IMG/VR virus record: IMGVR_UViG_3300030450_003106
Location: 8,495-57,687 of that record
DNA from: a virus
Reading direction: 5' to 3' (one strand)
DNA: 49,193 nucleotides
Shown: positions 42,001 to 49,193 of the stretch, one piece after another
How positions within the stretch are numbered: the first letter of the stretch is position 1
Layout of the letters: every line of letters starts with the position of its first letter
Notes under the pieces: model-generated
Databases searched by the model: none
What the model was told of the DNA's origin: nothing
Seen by the model: only the letters and a program-made list of their open reading frames with translations
Position numbers and translations under genes: made by a program

Positions 42001-42872
42001 ATACCCATATCTGATACAGGTTGTGCAAACTTACCTCTAGCAGGTTCTGCTTCTTCGTACCTAATAGTTCCTTTCTTTTCTAAAAATTTACCAGCTTTTC
42101 CTATTTCTAAAGCAGCTTCTTCTGCTGTTATTGCAATACCGTCTGGAGCAGTAAAACCTACATTGTATGCACCCCCATAACCAAAACCACTAGAACTTGC
42201 TCCAGTAGATGAATACAGTTGACCAAAGAAATCTTTATTAGCCTGAAGACCAGCACCAAGGACTTTTTCAAAGCTTCCACGCATTCTTTTGCCAAACTCT
42301 CCTGCAGTGTCTATACTGTGATATTCACCCATAGAATTAGCACTCTGGATTATCATAGGGTCAACAAAAGTATCCATAGTCTTATCTAAAAATCCTCCCT
42401 CTTTGTAAAACTCTGCACGCATTTTATTACCTTCAACTGTATTAGCAGGTGGCATGTAAGACTCTAAGTATTCGACAAGACCTTGAGCTTCTGTAGACAT
42501 TCTTTCTATATGTTCTTGTTGCTGAGACTTTCCTAAATGCACATTAAAAGGAACATTTGTTTCTGATGCAGTTTTAACTCTTTCTTCAAAAGCTAAACGT
42601 CTCATGCTTTGCTCTTTATCTTTTTGTCTATCGTAAGTTTTAGCTAGAACCTTACCTTGAGAAAGATCTATATCTGTTCCTGTAAACTCTTTATACAAGT
42701 CTTGAAATTCATTAAAAACATTTTGGTATATATTAACACCTTGTGATTCACTAGTAACGGTAGGATCAAATATTACATCATAATACCTAGACTGGTCTTG
42801 TTCCCTAGTATCTTCATCGTAATATTTCATTAACCTATTATATATAGGTCCATTAGTTTGAGGTGTTTGCAT
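36051..42872 (-). CDS. Giant virion protein; candidate two-barrel RNA polymerase (2273 aa)
   Basis: Giant virion-type protein. Residues ~308-360 are hydrophobic (GLGVTASTIAQLHP; MTASLPAIGAGYV), then a GTEGFTEGVQELIQ phrase (~485-500) and GGLFGGGIYAG. A SAP-like helix pair sits at ~812-852 (KVAQMIEIAEARGL). At ~1445-1490 is IGDGMTITSERVF, then KTVKVVRDG and LLMKHQEM, resembling the Lys-bearing first barrel. At ~1756-1805 is LVRHPVPSRAG, MLTVDRF and EGDYDHDTGHISILP, where D1795-Y-D1797-H-D1799 matches the catalytic triad position of the second barrel (DxDGD). This is the plan of crAss-like virion RNA polymerases. Alternative: an enzymatically dead relic. Start ATG has GGAA upstream. Confidence 0.6.
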   Translation of the reverse strand: MQTPQTNGPIYNRLMKYYDEDTREQDQSRYYDVIFDPTVTSESQGVNIYQNVFNEFQDLYKEFTGTDIDLSQGKVLAKTYDRQKDKEQSMRRLAFEERVKTASETNVPFNVHLGKSQQQEHIERMSTEAQGLVEYLESYMPPANTVEGNKMRAEFYKEGGFLDKTMDTFVDPMIIQSANSMGEYHSIDTAGEFGKRMRGSFEKVLGAGLQANKDFFGQLYSSTGASSSGFGYGGAYNVGFTAPDGIAITAEEAALEIGKAGKFLEKKGTIRYEEAEPARGKFAQPVSDMGIKAFTNLDYMAYKATESLGSQILTTGLGVTASTIAQLHPAVRGAGFLARTAVGMTASLPAIGAGYVLESGDAFSSSRDELKRIRQEAIDVKNTNKKEWFGTELEPGTSSNYVVPYFNTTADMLTDAQIEEFATEIAQEYGLKSSAVELAGTALQAGYAYRAGSKHLAKLLKDPESQKIVARSMTGKTIRAIGGFAGAAGTEGFTEGVQELIQESMLEKELPRYEVNMNQIYDAAYAGGLFGGGIYAGQTGVQKARNYREQQLAEESEEKKNIREAKQMRKAKVGREYDNAIIGASLLGDSIELIVEKFTQQDGSPAAIELQNQIKGRYIVLQKQIDEISNDPARAAGFLKQYKNDLEYMDFVINERSLSNLMLQPEQIAEILNVKPEDLQSDEVVPVKKSPRRNLPVSASQREAANVERLAQEFDNVPEQDLTSIDQYDPTVEPSLDPSINAIAPDFIDELIDQAEKSQFEEIDKRIEQLKDLNIQNHMSPLDREVAIRDLEDEKERLKQTSTTTVTAEGKQTNYKALKVAQMIEIAEARGLEYTEERGGQTRNLLRDDLISLLEDSDVDTKPKTIREAGTNHAKTIIKTAAEGAIPGALPMEILNEMPDELIINHAKNLAIDVTPFYKTELGAEELEFMDELGVKDDTKGLDRDGLLNEIAAKQGPVDLNMGVPLFFKQKNKSVLHQKFRQGYYELLKQFPDSDIMKAEGMFRKWVEEYVGPSLPENLQAIFYDWANTFAPNQTLAGDIAYAIYDKMATKPHVSQAFESDLKDVDVVFMQNTDWFQESIGQQDTEGADIHTENFTHLNSAFFEAMDIVLKKDKLDEITDLAKNTIEFEDFVDAISTDEFGLKSFEGLTAKEVVSTNPVLKRKLVQFFVGNLVENNVVINDGDIGGGDFADTPPGRKTVQIQINRTTASGWGPISYTNKKKGRKAGWARATMADRFIKTPIVWLNGVNVTKSDQPVTKEDGSQYWGRSKIYGFLNTEDLKMLTSEKLKDAGLVPVFIKGDSDKIGTIRITDAQRNLDPVKYWKKEGKGIEDLAHQYLGKELTDQEMIDIYGSVEEYQAAGIARHEAYKELLGDDYHTLSAHKIMHRIKILFTPATTRTGGRKSTLKLVDLKNNTADLFTRTTYKNGDISKKNLIMFANNKNQYIGDGMTITSERVFAKKYFDEVGANPLAKRAKTVKVVRDGNNTLLMKHQEMTFNLPENASKSEIFNGSKKVAEIRREKNEVNIYVADKDGNYTKYIDHLATTDEAKVQLGDYTDFNKIHELPSEATGHIQFTEADKQKAPFPMQVTNYLNDPAFLNELNKLIEDPSNPSSAARVIDHMINISQNDKFFNEFLKNVKNKHPDSMPRMIIEMAEVGAGLHPSQLDYGSVLVKNRLFSQAMDVKQDGGVLDFRPNFVENIDKGKIVLPFGHSIKQTIARKLAQIKRVNMDMDQIMQLSSDDLNKLVKQNPVNVMLVRHPVPSRAGYRMLTVDRFENGLGDSFMINDQDVKEVFEGDYDHDTGHISILPDKMESQLIKNQTYQDEMAALSLDEWADNVVDGSIGDLNNVLDLMGEMTFGETAIGEIANVQRVAGIAQTRFGSMEIEGKTVKVNNLQAIVNDPALGKKMSLEQLYRHYAQAAFDNVSLRLLKQWDYSQEKLYKMLFYNTDGSEISDIQYQVLSKAFIDMAKVTQSIKTGTEKGRNLTLQELMALSDEYNDFNSDPNTYVKNRLSGSIETEDGVKVNAIEYVESINMKNELHPHEKLAIMPIQKLNAADISIDEFFNIGNTESRNAHNEAYKEISSDIVQLGFIMDAVGANTIQDLQSIDPKVMLSQMNSGNEWGAYMRTAMNEVYKTIEKDEDVENSKIANSMTWDYNVDFVNFVDDWLDGYDRSDGQRQRGFNELTEVEKVAATYTFLGGVYDAETKYNKRNARKIPPVSNRQGESLLHPGVMKEYFSKYNDIIKDKNFDHERYKDMPAANDKFQKTIREYMGCE

Positions 42873-42875
42873 TAT

Positions 42876-44225
42876 TTATTCCTTTGGTTTTACCTTTTGC
42901 CCAAAACTTACATAATTCTTTGAGCTTGTGTTCTGACCAGTTTGATTACTTTTTACAAGAAGACCTGGAGTACCTAGCATTTCAATTAATTTATTTCTCA
43001 TATTTATTAATTCAGTAATTCCTTCATCTATTTGTGATCCATCTCCGTACTTTTTATTATATGATATGAGACCATTGCCATCTATATTTGTATTTCTTTC
43101 AATAAAAGTTTCCATTCCTTGAGTGTGGTATTGAGATAATGGTTCACCTTTATCTGTATACATACTTCGATAATTGACATCTCCAAATGTTTTATATACT
43201 CCTTTTTTACCAGAAGAACGACCCCAACCTCTTTTATCAGATAACTGCTTCATAAGTGCTATATCTACACCTTTTAGCATACCTTCTAAATCAGCTGCTT
43301 GTAGATTTTCACCAGTTTTTGACATAGCATGGACACCTAATTTTGTTATTGAATTATAAAAATCAAATGATCCTGGTAAATCTTTATCATTTAAAGGTGC
43401 AAACTTATTTATAACAGAATTATTAATAGTATTTAACTCACTAAAGCTTTTGAGTCTTATTATTTCTTGCTTCTTTTCAAGAGCATCTTCAGCCTCTTTA
43501 GCATCTCTAGCCCTAGCCTTACCTAGTTGTGAATCGTAATCAGCTCTTTCTCGCCTTATATCTCCAAACCCTCGTTGTAAACTCCTTATTCCTTCTACAT
43601 AATTACCACTTTGATCAGATACATTAACCATAGGCTCTATTACTTCATGGAAATATTCTTTGTCTGCTGTATTCATATAAGAAGGAAGCTGAAATCCTTC
43701 TGTTTCTAAATCTGTATCGTATTGATTTTTAAGCAATCTAAATTCAAAATGATTCTCAGCATTTTCTATTCGTTCATCTAATAGATTTTTTTCACCTTGA
43801 TTTAATTGATCTACTGTATTAATGTACGATTTTTTTAAAACATCAATTAAATCTTTAGCCCCAGAAGTTGTTCCTTCTCCTAGCTGTTGATTTATCTCAA
43901 CAATCCTATCATCTATTTTATTTTTTGCAATAACAGTTTTCTTTCTAAGTTTTACTTTTTGGCTTTTTGCATCTATATAATCATCAACATAGTCGACACC
44001 AGTTTTAGTACTTTCTATTTGTTCCGATATATCATCCAAAACATCCATATCTGATTCACTATCAGATAAGGTAACCATTTCACTAACTGTATTTATTTTA
44101 TTCGCAGCTACTCTAGTAAACATACTAAAATTATCTCTAGCCTGTTGTCTTTCTAGAGCTTCACGTCTATCTCTTTGTCTATTTTCATAGTTCATTAACA
44201 TATTAAGTTCTGCTATTGTACTCAT
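42876..44225 (-). CDS. Internal virion protein candidate (449 aa)
   Basis: Almost entirely helical and charged, with an N-terminal NYENRQRDRREALERQQARD coiled coil, a central region with Lys/Glu heptads and a more globular C-terminus (GMETFIERNTNIDGNGLISY). No enzyme motif. Located directly upstream of the giant proteins in the transcript, it fits an ejected inner-core protein. Not recognised. Confidence 0.5.
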   Translation of the reverse strand: MSTIAELNMLMNYENRQRDRREALERQQARDNFSMFTRVAANKINTVSEMVTLSDSESDMDVLDDISEQIESTKTGVDYVDDYIDAKSQKVKLRKKTVIAKNKIDDRIVEINQQLGEGTTSGAKDLIDVLKKSYINTVDQLNQGEKNLLDERIENAENHFEFRLLKNQYDTDLETEGFQLPSYMNTADKEYFHEVIEPMVNVSDQSGNYVEGIRSLQRGFGDIRRERADYDSQLGKARARDAKEAEDALEKKQEIIRLKSFSELNTINNSVINKFAPLNDKDLPGSFDFYNSITKLGVHAMSKTGENLQAADLEGMLKGVDIALMKQLSDKRGWGRSSGKKGVYKTFGDVNYRSMYTDKGEPLSQYHTQGMETFIERNTNIDGNGLISYNKKYGDGSQIDEGITELINMRNKLIEMLGTPGLLVKSNQTGQNTSSKNYVSFGQKVKPKE

Positions 44226-44228
44226 AAT

Positions 44229-45827
44229 TTAACTCATTGCCTTATTTTTAACTGCACTTAGAGCCATACCTGCCATAGGATTTGCTACTGAAATTGCCGC
44301 TATACCTAAATCAGCTATCAAATTAGGAGCAGCCATCTTAGCTTGGCGTTCTTCCTCTTTTAACTGATCTTGTAATTGTTTTAATTGTTCATTCATTTTA
44401 GATCTATTTGCACGAGATTGTATCGTGTATTCATTTTTTTGTTTATCAAAAGAATCTGCTTGTGCTGCTAAGTCAAGATCTGTACTAGTTCCCATCTCAT
44501 CGGTAATTTCTTTTTTTATTCTTTTAATTGAACCACTGCTTATATTGCTTCCTTTTACAGAATCAAGCTTATTACCTAATTGTAAGTTTCTATTAGCACC
44601 TATTCTTCTATTTTTTTCAGTATGTTCAGCAAACATAGCATCGTATTCAGCTGCTTCTTCATTAGCCAAATTACCAATAGAAGATGTCAAATCACTTACA
44701 GAGCTTCTTAATCCTTTAATAGCTTTATCTCTCTGCTGTTTTTGTCCTATAGCACTTACGATGGGAGATAACATAGCTAGTGGCGTTGCCGCCTTACTAG
44801 CCACACCGCTAACCTTATCACTAAATGCCTTTCCCTTTGCCATTAATTCATCTTTCGCTTCTACAAGAGTACTACCAAGTTTTTGACCTAAGGTCCCCTC
44901 AAACTTTGGTTGAGGAAGAGTGACGCTAGAGATAGGTCTAAACGATCTTAATTTATCTATACTAGGTTTGCCTGATCCGCTTGTTGCTTCCCATGCTAAA
45001 TCCGCACCTCCCTCTGAAAAAGCTTGATTTCCAATATTGTTTCTAGCCATCTCTTCTATTTTTCTTTCATCAATAAAAGCTGGTTTATATTCATCTATAA
45101 GCTCATCAGCTGTTGAGCTAACCATATTTTTGTAAGTATCTGTAGCTTCATTTACTTGAGTTAGCTCTGGTAATCCTGCAGAAGGAGTTGATACAGATCT
45201 CATTGCAACATTATTGTCAAGTCTTGTGCCTTCACCATAAGCAGCATCATAATCAGCTTGACCCATAGCGCTTCTGCCTCCATAACCACTAACAAGATCA
45301 CGAGATTGATTTGATCCAGGCAAAGGTGTTGCTGAATATGTTTCACTTGTGATTCCTCTTAATCTAGCATCTTCACCTGCTTGATCCATAGCTTGCTCGT
45401 AAGCATTGAAACCTGTAGGAGCATTTCTTGCATCTTCAAAATGTGCCATAGAACCAGTATCAAATGGATCATCATGCCCAGTTCCAGGCGCACCACCTCC
45501 ATACATACCTACGCTAGGTGTTCCCTGTGTTTGCCCAGTTATAGCTTTATTAGAAATATCATTAGCATTGCCTCTTGGATCTGAACCATATCCCATTGCT
45601 AATTGATTAACTTGTGGAGTTGTAGGAGTAGGAGCAGGAGGAGCAGTAGGAGGAGCAGCAGTCATTTGAGAAGATGAGTTGAGTGCTGTCATTCCTTTGG
45701 AATAGCTTGTATTATCATTTGTTACATATTGACTCATGAAGTCATCATCAAATCCGCTTGTATTCCCTCCAAAAAGGTTTCCATAACCATATGCGGATCC
45801 ACTTACTCTATATTTTTTTTCAGGCAT
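44229..45827 (-). CDS. Internal virion protein candidate with Pro-rich N-terminus (532 aa)
   Basis: The N-terminal ~90 residues are disordered and Pro/Thr/Gly-rich (PPTAPPAPTPTTP). The middle is helical, with a Glu/Asp-rich AEYDAMFAEHTEKNRRIGAN region. The C-terminus is hydrophobic and glycine/alanine-rich (LIADLGIAAISVANPMAGM), like the membrane-active ends of podovirus inner-core proteins. Role in genome delivery is inferred. Confidence 0.5.
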   Translation of the reverse strand: MPEKKYRVSGSAYGYGNLFGGNTSGFDDDFMSQYVTNDNTSYSKGMTALNSSSQMTAAPPTAPPAPTPTTPQVNQLAMGYGSDPRGNANDISNKAITGQTQGTPSVGMYGGGAPGTGHDDPFDTGSMAHFEDARNAPTGFNAYEQAMDQAGEDARLRGITSETYSATPLPGSNQSRDLVSGYGGRSAMGQADYDAAYGEGTRLDNNVAMRSVSTPSAGLPELTQVNEATDTYKNMVSSTADELIDEYKPAFIDERKIEEMARNNIGNQAFSEGGADLAWEATSGSGKPSIDKLRSFRPISSVTLPQPKFEGTLGQKLGSTLVEAKDELMAKGKAFSDKVSGVASKAATPLAMLSPIVSAIGQKQQRDKAIKGLRSSVSDLTSSIGNLANEEAAEYDAMFAEHTEKNRRIGANRNLQLGNKLDSVKGSNISSGSIKRIKKEITDEMGTSTDLDLAAQADSFDKQKNEYTIQSRANRSKMNEQLKQLQDQLKEEERQAKMAAPNLIADLGIAAISVANPMAGMALSAVKNKAMS

Positions 45828-45828
45828 A

Positions 45829-46272
45829 TTATCTATCTCCCATCAATGATATTATCATATTTAATTTTTCTATATCGAAATCGCCTGTTTGTAAATCACT
45901 TGCAGACATTTCAACGCCACCGATCTTAGCCTTTGCTCTATTATTGTAAAATTCATCAAAATTTGGAAATGAATTATCAATGCTATCCTTATATCTATCA
46001 CTAGAAATTAAGTTATCATACCTTTTTTTAAAAGCATCATAATCTAATTTAGCCGTTTCCTCGTCATCCTTTTTCTGTTTATTAGCATAAGAATAATATC
46101 TCATAATTTTATCATCTTTCTTGTCTTCTACTATCATTTCATCCAATTTTTTCTTCTCTCTTTGAGCTGTATTTATATTAGAAATAGCATTCAATAAATC
46201 CGACTGTGTATCAGATTTCTCTATAAGAGATTTATTTCTAGACGATTTTAAGTTTTTTGATTTATATCCCAT
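45829..46272 (-). CDS. Small helical structural protein (147 aa)
   Basis: Basic N-terminus (MGYKSKNLKSSRNKSLIEKS), a Lys/Glu coiled coil, and an ending with Asp/Glu-rich turns (DLQTGDFDIEKLNMIISLMG). Not recognised. Close spacing to its neighbours implies the same operon and a virion role. Confidence 0.5.
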   Translation of the reverse strand: MGYKSKNLKSSRNKSLIEKSDTQSDLLNAISNINTAQREKKKLDEMIVEDKKDDKIMRYYSYANKQKKDDEETAKLDYDAFKKRYDNLISSDRYKDSIDNSFPNFDEFYNNRAKAKIGGVEMSASDLQTGDFDIEKLNMIISLMGDR

Positions 46273-46290
46273 AATATTATCCTGTTTAAA

Positions 46291-46542
46291 TTATACTCCA
46301 TCATAATCTACACCATAAAACTCTGATAAAGCGTGTGGTGTTGAAGCATTTAAATTTTCTGAATCTGCAGCTGGACTTGTTATACCACCATAACCATAAA
46401 GAATAGATGTAACTAAGTTAGTTACCTCTGTTAAGCCTGCTGATATATGTATACTACTTGGCGTATTACCTTGACCACCAGTGCCTACTGCTTCATTATA
46501 TATCTGTTTAATAGATATTTGACCTGAATTAGGTAGTGCCAC
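46291..46542 (-). CDS. Conserved small virion-associated protein (83 aa)
   Basis: MALPNSGQISIKQIYNEAVG is a beginning I recall from short proteins (MALPxSGxISLxQI) that accompany fibre genes in marine phages. The protein ends with a Gly/Ser/Asp-rich region that contains ALSEFYGVDYDGV. Likely fibre or baseplate accessory. Confidence 0.6.
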   Translation of the reverse strand: MALPNSGQISIKQIYNEAVGTGGQGNTPSSIHISAGLTEVTNLVTSILYGYGGITSPAADSENLNASTPHALSEFYGVDYDGV

Positions 46543-46799
46543 TAAAGAGCCTCTGCATCTGTTTTAAATTGTTCTAAATCTGCTTTTTCTTTTGTCCAAG
46601 CATCAATCTCAGATGTGCATTGCTCTATTCTAGAATTAACAAATTCCACAGGAATGTTTTCAACTTTATCATCTTTAGCACTTCCTGTGTCAGTATCAAA
46701 AACTTTTCTTGTTACTTTAAATACAGTATCACTATCTGTTTTTTCAATACTAATTTTACTAGCAGTTTTCATTGCTTTGTAGTTTTTAATTATATCCAT
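46542..46799 (-). CDS. Small charged protein (85 aa)
   Basis: Lys/Asp-rich, with a C-terminal coiled-coil-like helix (RIEQCTSEIDAWTKEKADLE). Its start overlaps the C-terminus of the fibre gene by 10 bases, and its stop touches the 83-aa gene. Probably a fibre or tail accessory protein. Not recognised. Confidence 0.5.
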   Translation of the reverse strand: MDIIKNYKAMKTASKISIEKTDSDTVFKVTRKVFDTDTGSAKDDKVENIPVEFVNSRIEQCTSEIDAWTKEKADLEQFKTDAEAL

Positions 46800-49193
46800 T
46801 TATTTCTAGTCCTTTTTAATCTTGTTATATCTTTTTGTTGTTCTTTAATACATTCAATTAATAATGGAATTATTTTTTCATATTTAACAGCTCTATATCC
46901 ATTATCTCTTCTTTCTACTAATTCAGGCATAACTGATTCTACCTCATCAGCCATAACTCCATAATCTTTTCCTTCTAAATGATTACCTAATTTTTTAGCA
47001 CTTTTCTTCCAATCAAAAGTGTACCCATTTAGCTTTCTAAGTTTAGCAAAAGGTTTACTAATTACTTTTTTATTCTTTTTTAATCTTGGATCAGAAGAAT
47101 AATAAGCTACTACATCTGCTCCAGCGTATACATTTTCACTACCACTACCTTCTTTAAAAGTTCTTATTCCTCCATCATATTTCCAACCTACTGAATTAGT
47201 TCTATCAGCAGATGAGTTTATAATTATATAATCTTCTACTCTTGCAAAACCTTTTACTTGAAACATAGCAGTAGAACCAGTAGACCAACTTGGTTCAGCA
47301 GTTATTGTTTCTACTCCCCCAACATATAGTCTTCCAGTTGTGCTTATTCTACCAGCATCATTTCCCGTGCCACCTGTTTGTATAGTTAGTCCTTTGTAGT
47401 TAGCCCCACTAGTATCTGACATTAGTAATTCACCAATGTTAGAATTGTTAAAAAACTTTAAATAACTACTTCCATTGTATGAATATAATCCTTGACTAAA
47501 CATATAAAGCTGTCCCCAAAATCCAGCACCACTAGTCCCAACATTCAAACCATAAGTGGCAGTTGTAGTATCTATAGATGTTTTACCAGTTCCTGTTATA
47601 TTAAACTTTTGTGTTCCAGCATTATTTATTATTCTAAAAGCATGACTAGCACTACCATTTATATCTATTCTTAATCCATATTCATTACTTGCTTTATTTA
47701 AAAAAATTCCCCAATCATTGTCAGATGTTGCACTTACATATAAAGTAGCATCTTGTCCACTTGCATCAGATGAGTTGCCGCCATTAATCTGCAACCCAAG
47801 CATTGTAGCTGCTGAGCTAAAAGTTTTTGCTCCTGAAAATGTTTGAGTACCTGACAAGTGTGCTGTGTCTGCGTCAAGTTTACTACTTGGAATTACACCA
47901 GCATTCCATGTTCCATTGGTAATAGTACCCACAGTTGTAATACTGCTTTGGTCAAATCCTATTGTAAGTATATGAGGGTCTCCTGAACTTCCTGCTGCAT
48001 CTGTAGCACTCCAATTAGTAGTTACACCTCCACTAGTAGCAAAGGTTACATAATGGTCATTATGTAAATAAACAGCGTCATTATCATCATCTCTCATATA
48101 AAAACTTGTAAGCTGATTTGTATTGACTGAGCTTATTTGATTACCACTAATAGTAATATTTGAATTACCAGCAGTATAAGTAGTATTAGGAGTATTTAAA
48201 CTTACTATAAAAGGATCGCTTGTTGTTCCTGAACCAGTTATTGAGCCATATCCGTGACTACCTCCATTATTAGATGTAAATCTTACAATTTCTCCATTAT
48301 TTACATCATTATCAGTTCCATCAAATTCTCTTATTTTCCAACCAGACATATATCCAGCAGCTCCATGGTCTCCCCAAGTATATGCAGTATTCCAGTTACT
48401 GCTATTATATCCACTTGTAGCCCCTGTACCACCCCTATTAACAGGTAATGTGCCAGTTGTTCCACTACTTATGTCTATAGTAGGTATATCAGATGCAACT
48501 AATAATCTATTTTTCCAAAAGCCTGTATCAGATACTGAATTGTAATCATAATATAAAAAATGATTATCAGCTACAGATGTTATAACAGTATCAGATATAC
48601 CAGCTATATTAACTCCCATAGAAGGCTCTCTAAATACTCCTGTTCCCGCAAGAAACATATCTTGATCATTACCAGCAGATTGAGCTTCTGCTACAATAGC
48701 AGCTAATTGAGTTGGGGTTATTTCTTCTACAACTCCAGCCCCACTACTATTTCTGCCAAGCACTCTATCTGTAGCGGACACATTTTGTATCTTAGCATAA
48801 GTTACATTACTATTTAATATTTCAGCAGTACCTACAGAATTATCTTGCATCATTGCTTGTGCTATTGCATTAGTAGCAATAGTTGTTGCTACTGTTGTTG
48901 CACCGCTTGTACCACCAGTTACATTTCCAGTTAATTCAAATGCAGTAGCATTATCATCAACATAACCTTTTGTTGCTAAATGATTTGTATTACCTCCAGC
49001 TGGAGATACTCCTATTACTTTTCCAGTAAAAGAAACACTTCCATCAGGTTTTACATAAGACTCAGTAGCACTAAAATTTATACTTTCATCTTGACCAGCA
49101 TCACTAGTATCAGAAAAGATAAGCTCTCTCTTAGCCCAGCCATCACCAAACTTACCTTCAATAAAATACTTAGTACGATCTACATCTTTAAAT
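46790..49193 (-). CDS. S74-terminated tail fibre, truncated by the window edge (about 800 codons visible)
   Basis: The frame reads through 48853 and is open to the right edge, so the N-terminus lies outside. Visible upstream residues such as KVIGVSPAGGNTNHLATKGY and ELTGNVTGGTSGATTVA are fibre-stem type. HLSGTQTFSGAKTF repeats a module of the fibre at 4016-5521. The C-terminal ~110 residues form an S74 chaperone with S-S-D-P-R-L-K-K, then YGVMADEVESVMPELV and an extended basic helix. The same family as the protein at 1732-3627. An ATG at 48853 exists but would discard well-formed stem sequence. Confidence 0.85.
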   Translation of the reverse strand, partial: FKDVDRTKYFIEGKFGDGWAKRELIFSDTSDAGQDESINFSATESYVKPDGSVSFTGKVIGVSPAGGNTNHLATKGYVDDNATAFELTGNVTGGTSGATTVATTIATNAIAQAMMQDNSVGTAEILNSNVTYAKIQNVSATDRVLGRNSSGAGVVEEITPTQLAAIVAEAQSAGNDQDMFLAGTGVFREPSMGVNIAGISDTVITSVADNHFLYYDYNSVSDTGFWKNRLLVASDIPTIDISSGTTGTLPVNRGGTGATSGYNSSNWNTAYTWGDHGAAGYMSGWKIREFDGTDNDVNNGEIVRFTSNNGGSHGYGSITGSGTTSDPFIVSLNTPNTTYTAGNSNITISGNQISSVNTNQLTSFYMRDDDNDAVYLHNDHYVTFATSGGVTTNWSATDAAGSSGDPHILTIGFDQSSITTVGTITNGTWNAGVIPSSKLDADTAHLSGTQTFSGAKTFSSAATMLGLQINGGNSSDASGQDATLYVSATSDNDWGIFLNKASNEYGLRIDINGSASHAFRIINNAGTQKFNITGTGKTSIDTTTATYGLNVGTSGAGFWGQLYMFSQGLYSYNGSSYLKFFNNSNIGELLMSDTSGANYKGLTIQTGGTGNDAGRISTTGRLYVGGVETITAEPSWSTGSTAMFQVKGFARVEDYIIINSSADRTNSVGWKYDGGIRTFKEGSGSENVYAGADVVAYYSSDPRLKKNKKVISKPFAKLRKLNGYTFDWKKSAKKLGNHLEGKDYGVMADEVESVMPELVERRDNGYRAVKYEKIIPLLIECIKEQQKDITRLKRTRNKWI

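Noticed and set aside
36051-42872. N4-type (T7-like) virion RNA polymerase
   Set aside because: Motifs visible are of the two-barrel type (DxDxD); none of the single-subunit polymerase motifs were found.
44425-44886. A plus-strand membrane-like protein of 153 aa
   Set aside because: Antisense shadow of the 532-aa virion protein: Ala/Ser/Leu composition follows from the opposite strand, with no ribosome site.
46790-49193. Circular genome with the right-edge fibre continuing at position 1
   Set aside because: Joining the ends puts an in-frame TAA directly upstream of the visible fibre frame, and no terminal overlap is seen.
1-49193. CRISPR array, insertion sequence or prophage integration module
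   Set aside because: No spaced direct repeats, transposase or integrase were seen on either strand.

Overview
The window is 49 kb of a tailed-phage genome, most likely a podovirus-like phage of an aquatic (probably marine) bacterium. This rests on the AT-rich composition, tightly packed short genes with stop/start overlaps (TAATG, ATGA, TTGA), tail-fibre proteins built from modules familiar from marine phage genomes, a capsid protein resembling the SU10 family, a P22-like portal, and no visible sheath, tape-measure or tail-tube gene. I see no tRNA of normal gene order, integrase, DNA polymerase, primase or endolysin here. The host cannot be named from the sequence.

Layout. (1) 26-19953, minus strand: a late block. 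Read in the direction of transcription it goes from a small leader gene and the small terminase, through two paralogous genes of unknown role (one carrying a rearranged HAD phosphatase domain), a holin-like membrane protein, large terminase, portal, scaffold and major capsid protein, then connector-like and small structural genes, and finally a set of fibre genes. (2) 19954-20290: a divergent control region with -10-like boxes on both strands. (3) 20291-32717, plus strand: the early block. A small gene with aberrant codon use and its own terminator comes first. Many tiny genes follow, several with zinc-ribbon cysteines. Then come a Cas4/RecB-like nuclease, a Rad52-type annealing protein and an SSB-like protein (a recombination set), a DUF932 protein, a DnaB helicase, a possible histone-fold mini-protein and a Holliday-junction-resolvase-like nuclease. 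(4) 32822-49193, minus strand: a second late block with giant virion/ejection-type proteins (1078 and 2273 aa), two medium internal-protein candidates, small structural genes and a third S74-terminated fibre that runs off the right edge.

Most interesting. The 2273-aa protein carries, in the right order and about 310 residues apart, two segments resembling the two double-psi beta-barrels of the multisubunit/crAss-like RNA polymerase superfamily. The second ends in D-Y-D-H-D, in the place of the catalytic DxDGD. I propose it is a virion-delivered RNA polymerase that transcribes the early block on entry; this is inference from motifs. The early block also holds unusual non-coding DNA: a cloverleaf-like element with perfect tRNA T-loop and D-arm-like hairpins in permuted order (26789-26884), a ~330-nt region of three successive long-range helices (21534-21867), and hairpins with competing partners on both sides of dnaB.

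How it would work: DNA and the ejected giant proteins enter together; early genes run rightward from ~20.16 kb; nuclease, annealase, SSB, helicase and resolvase drive recombination-linked replication on host polymerase; the two leftward late blocks make capsid, packaging, tail and fibre proteins.
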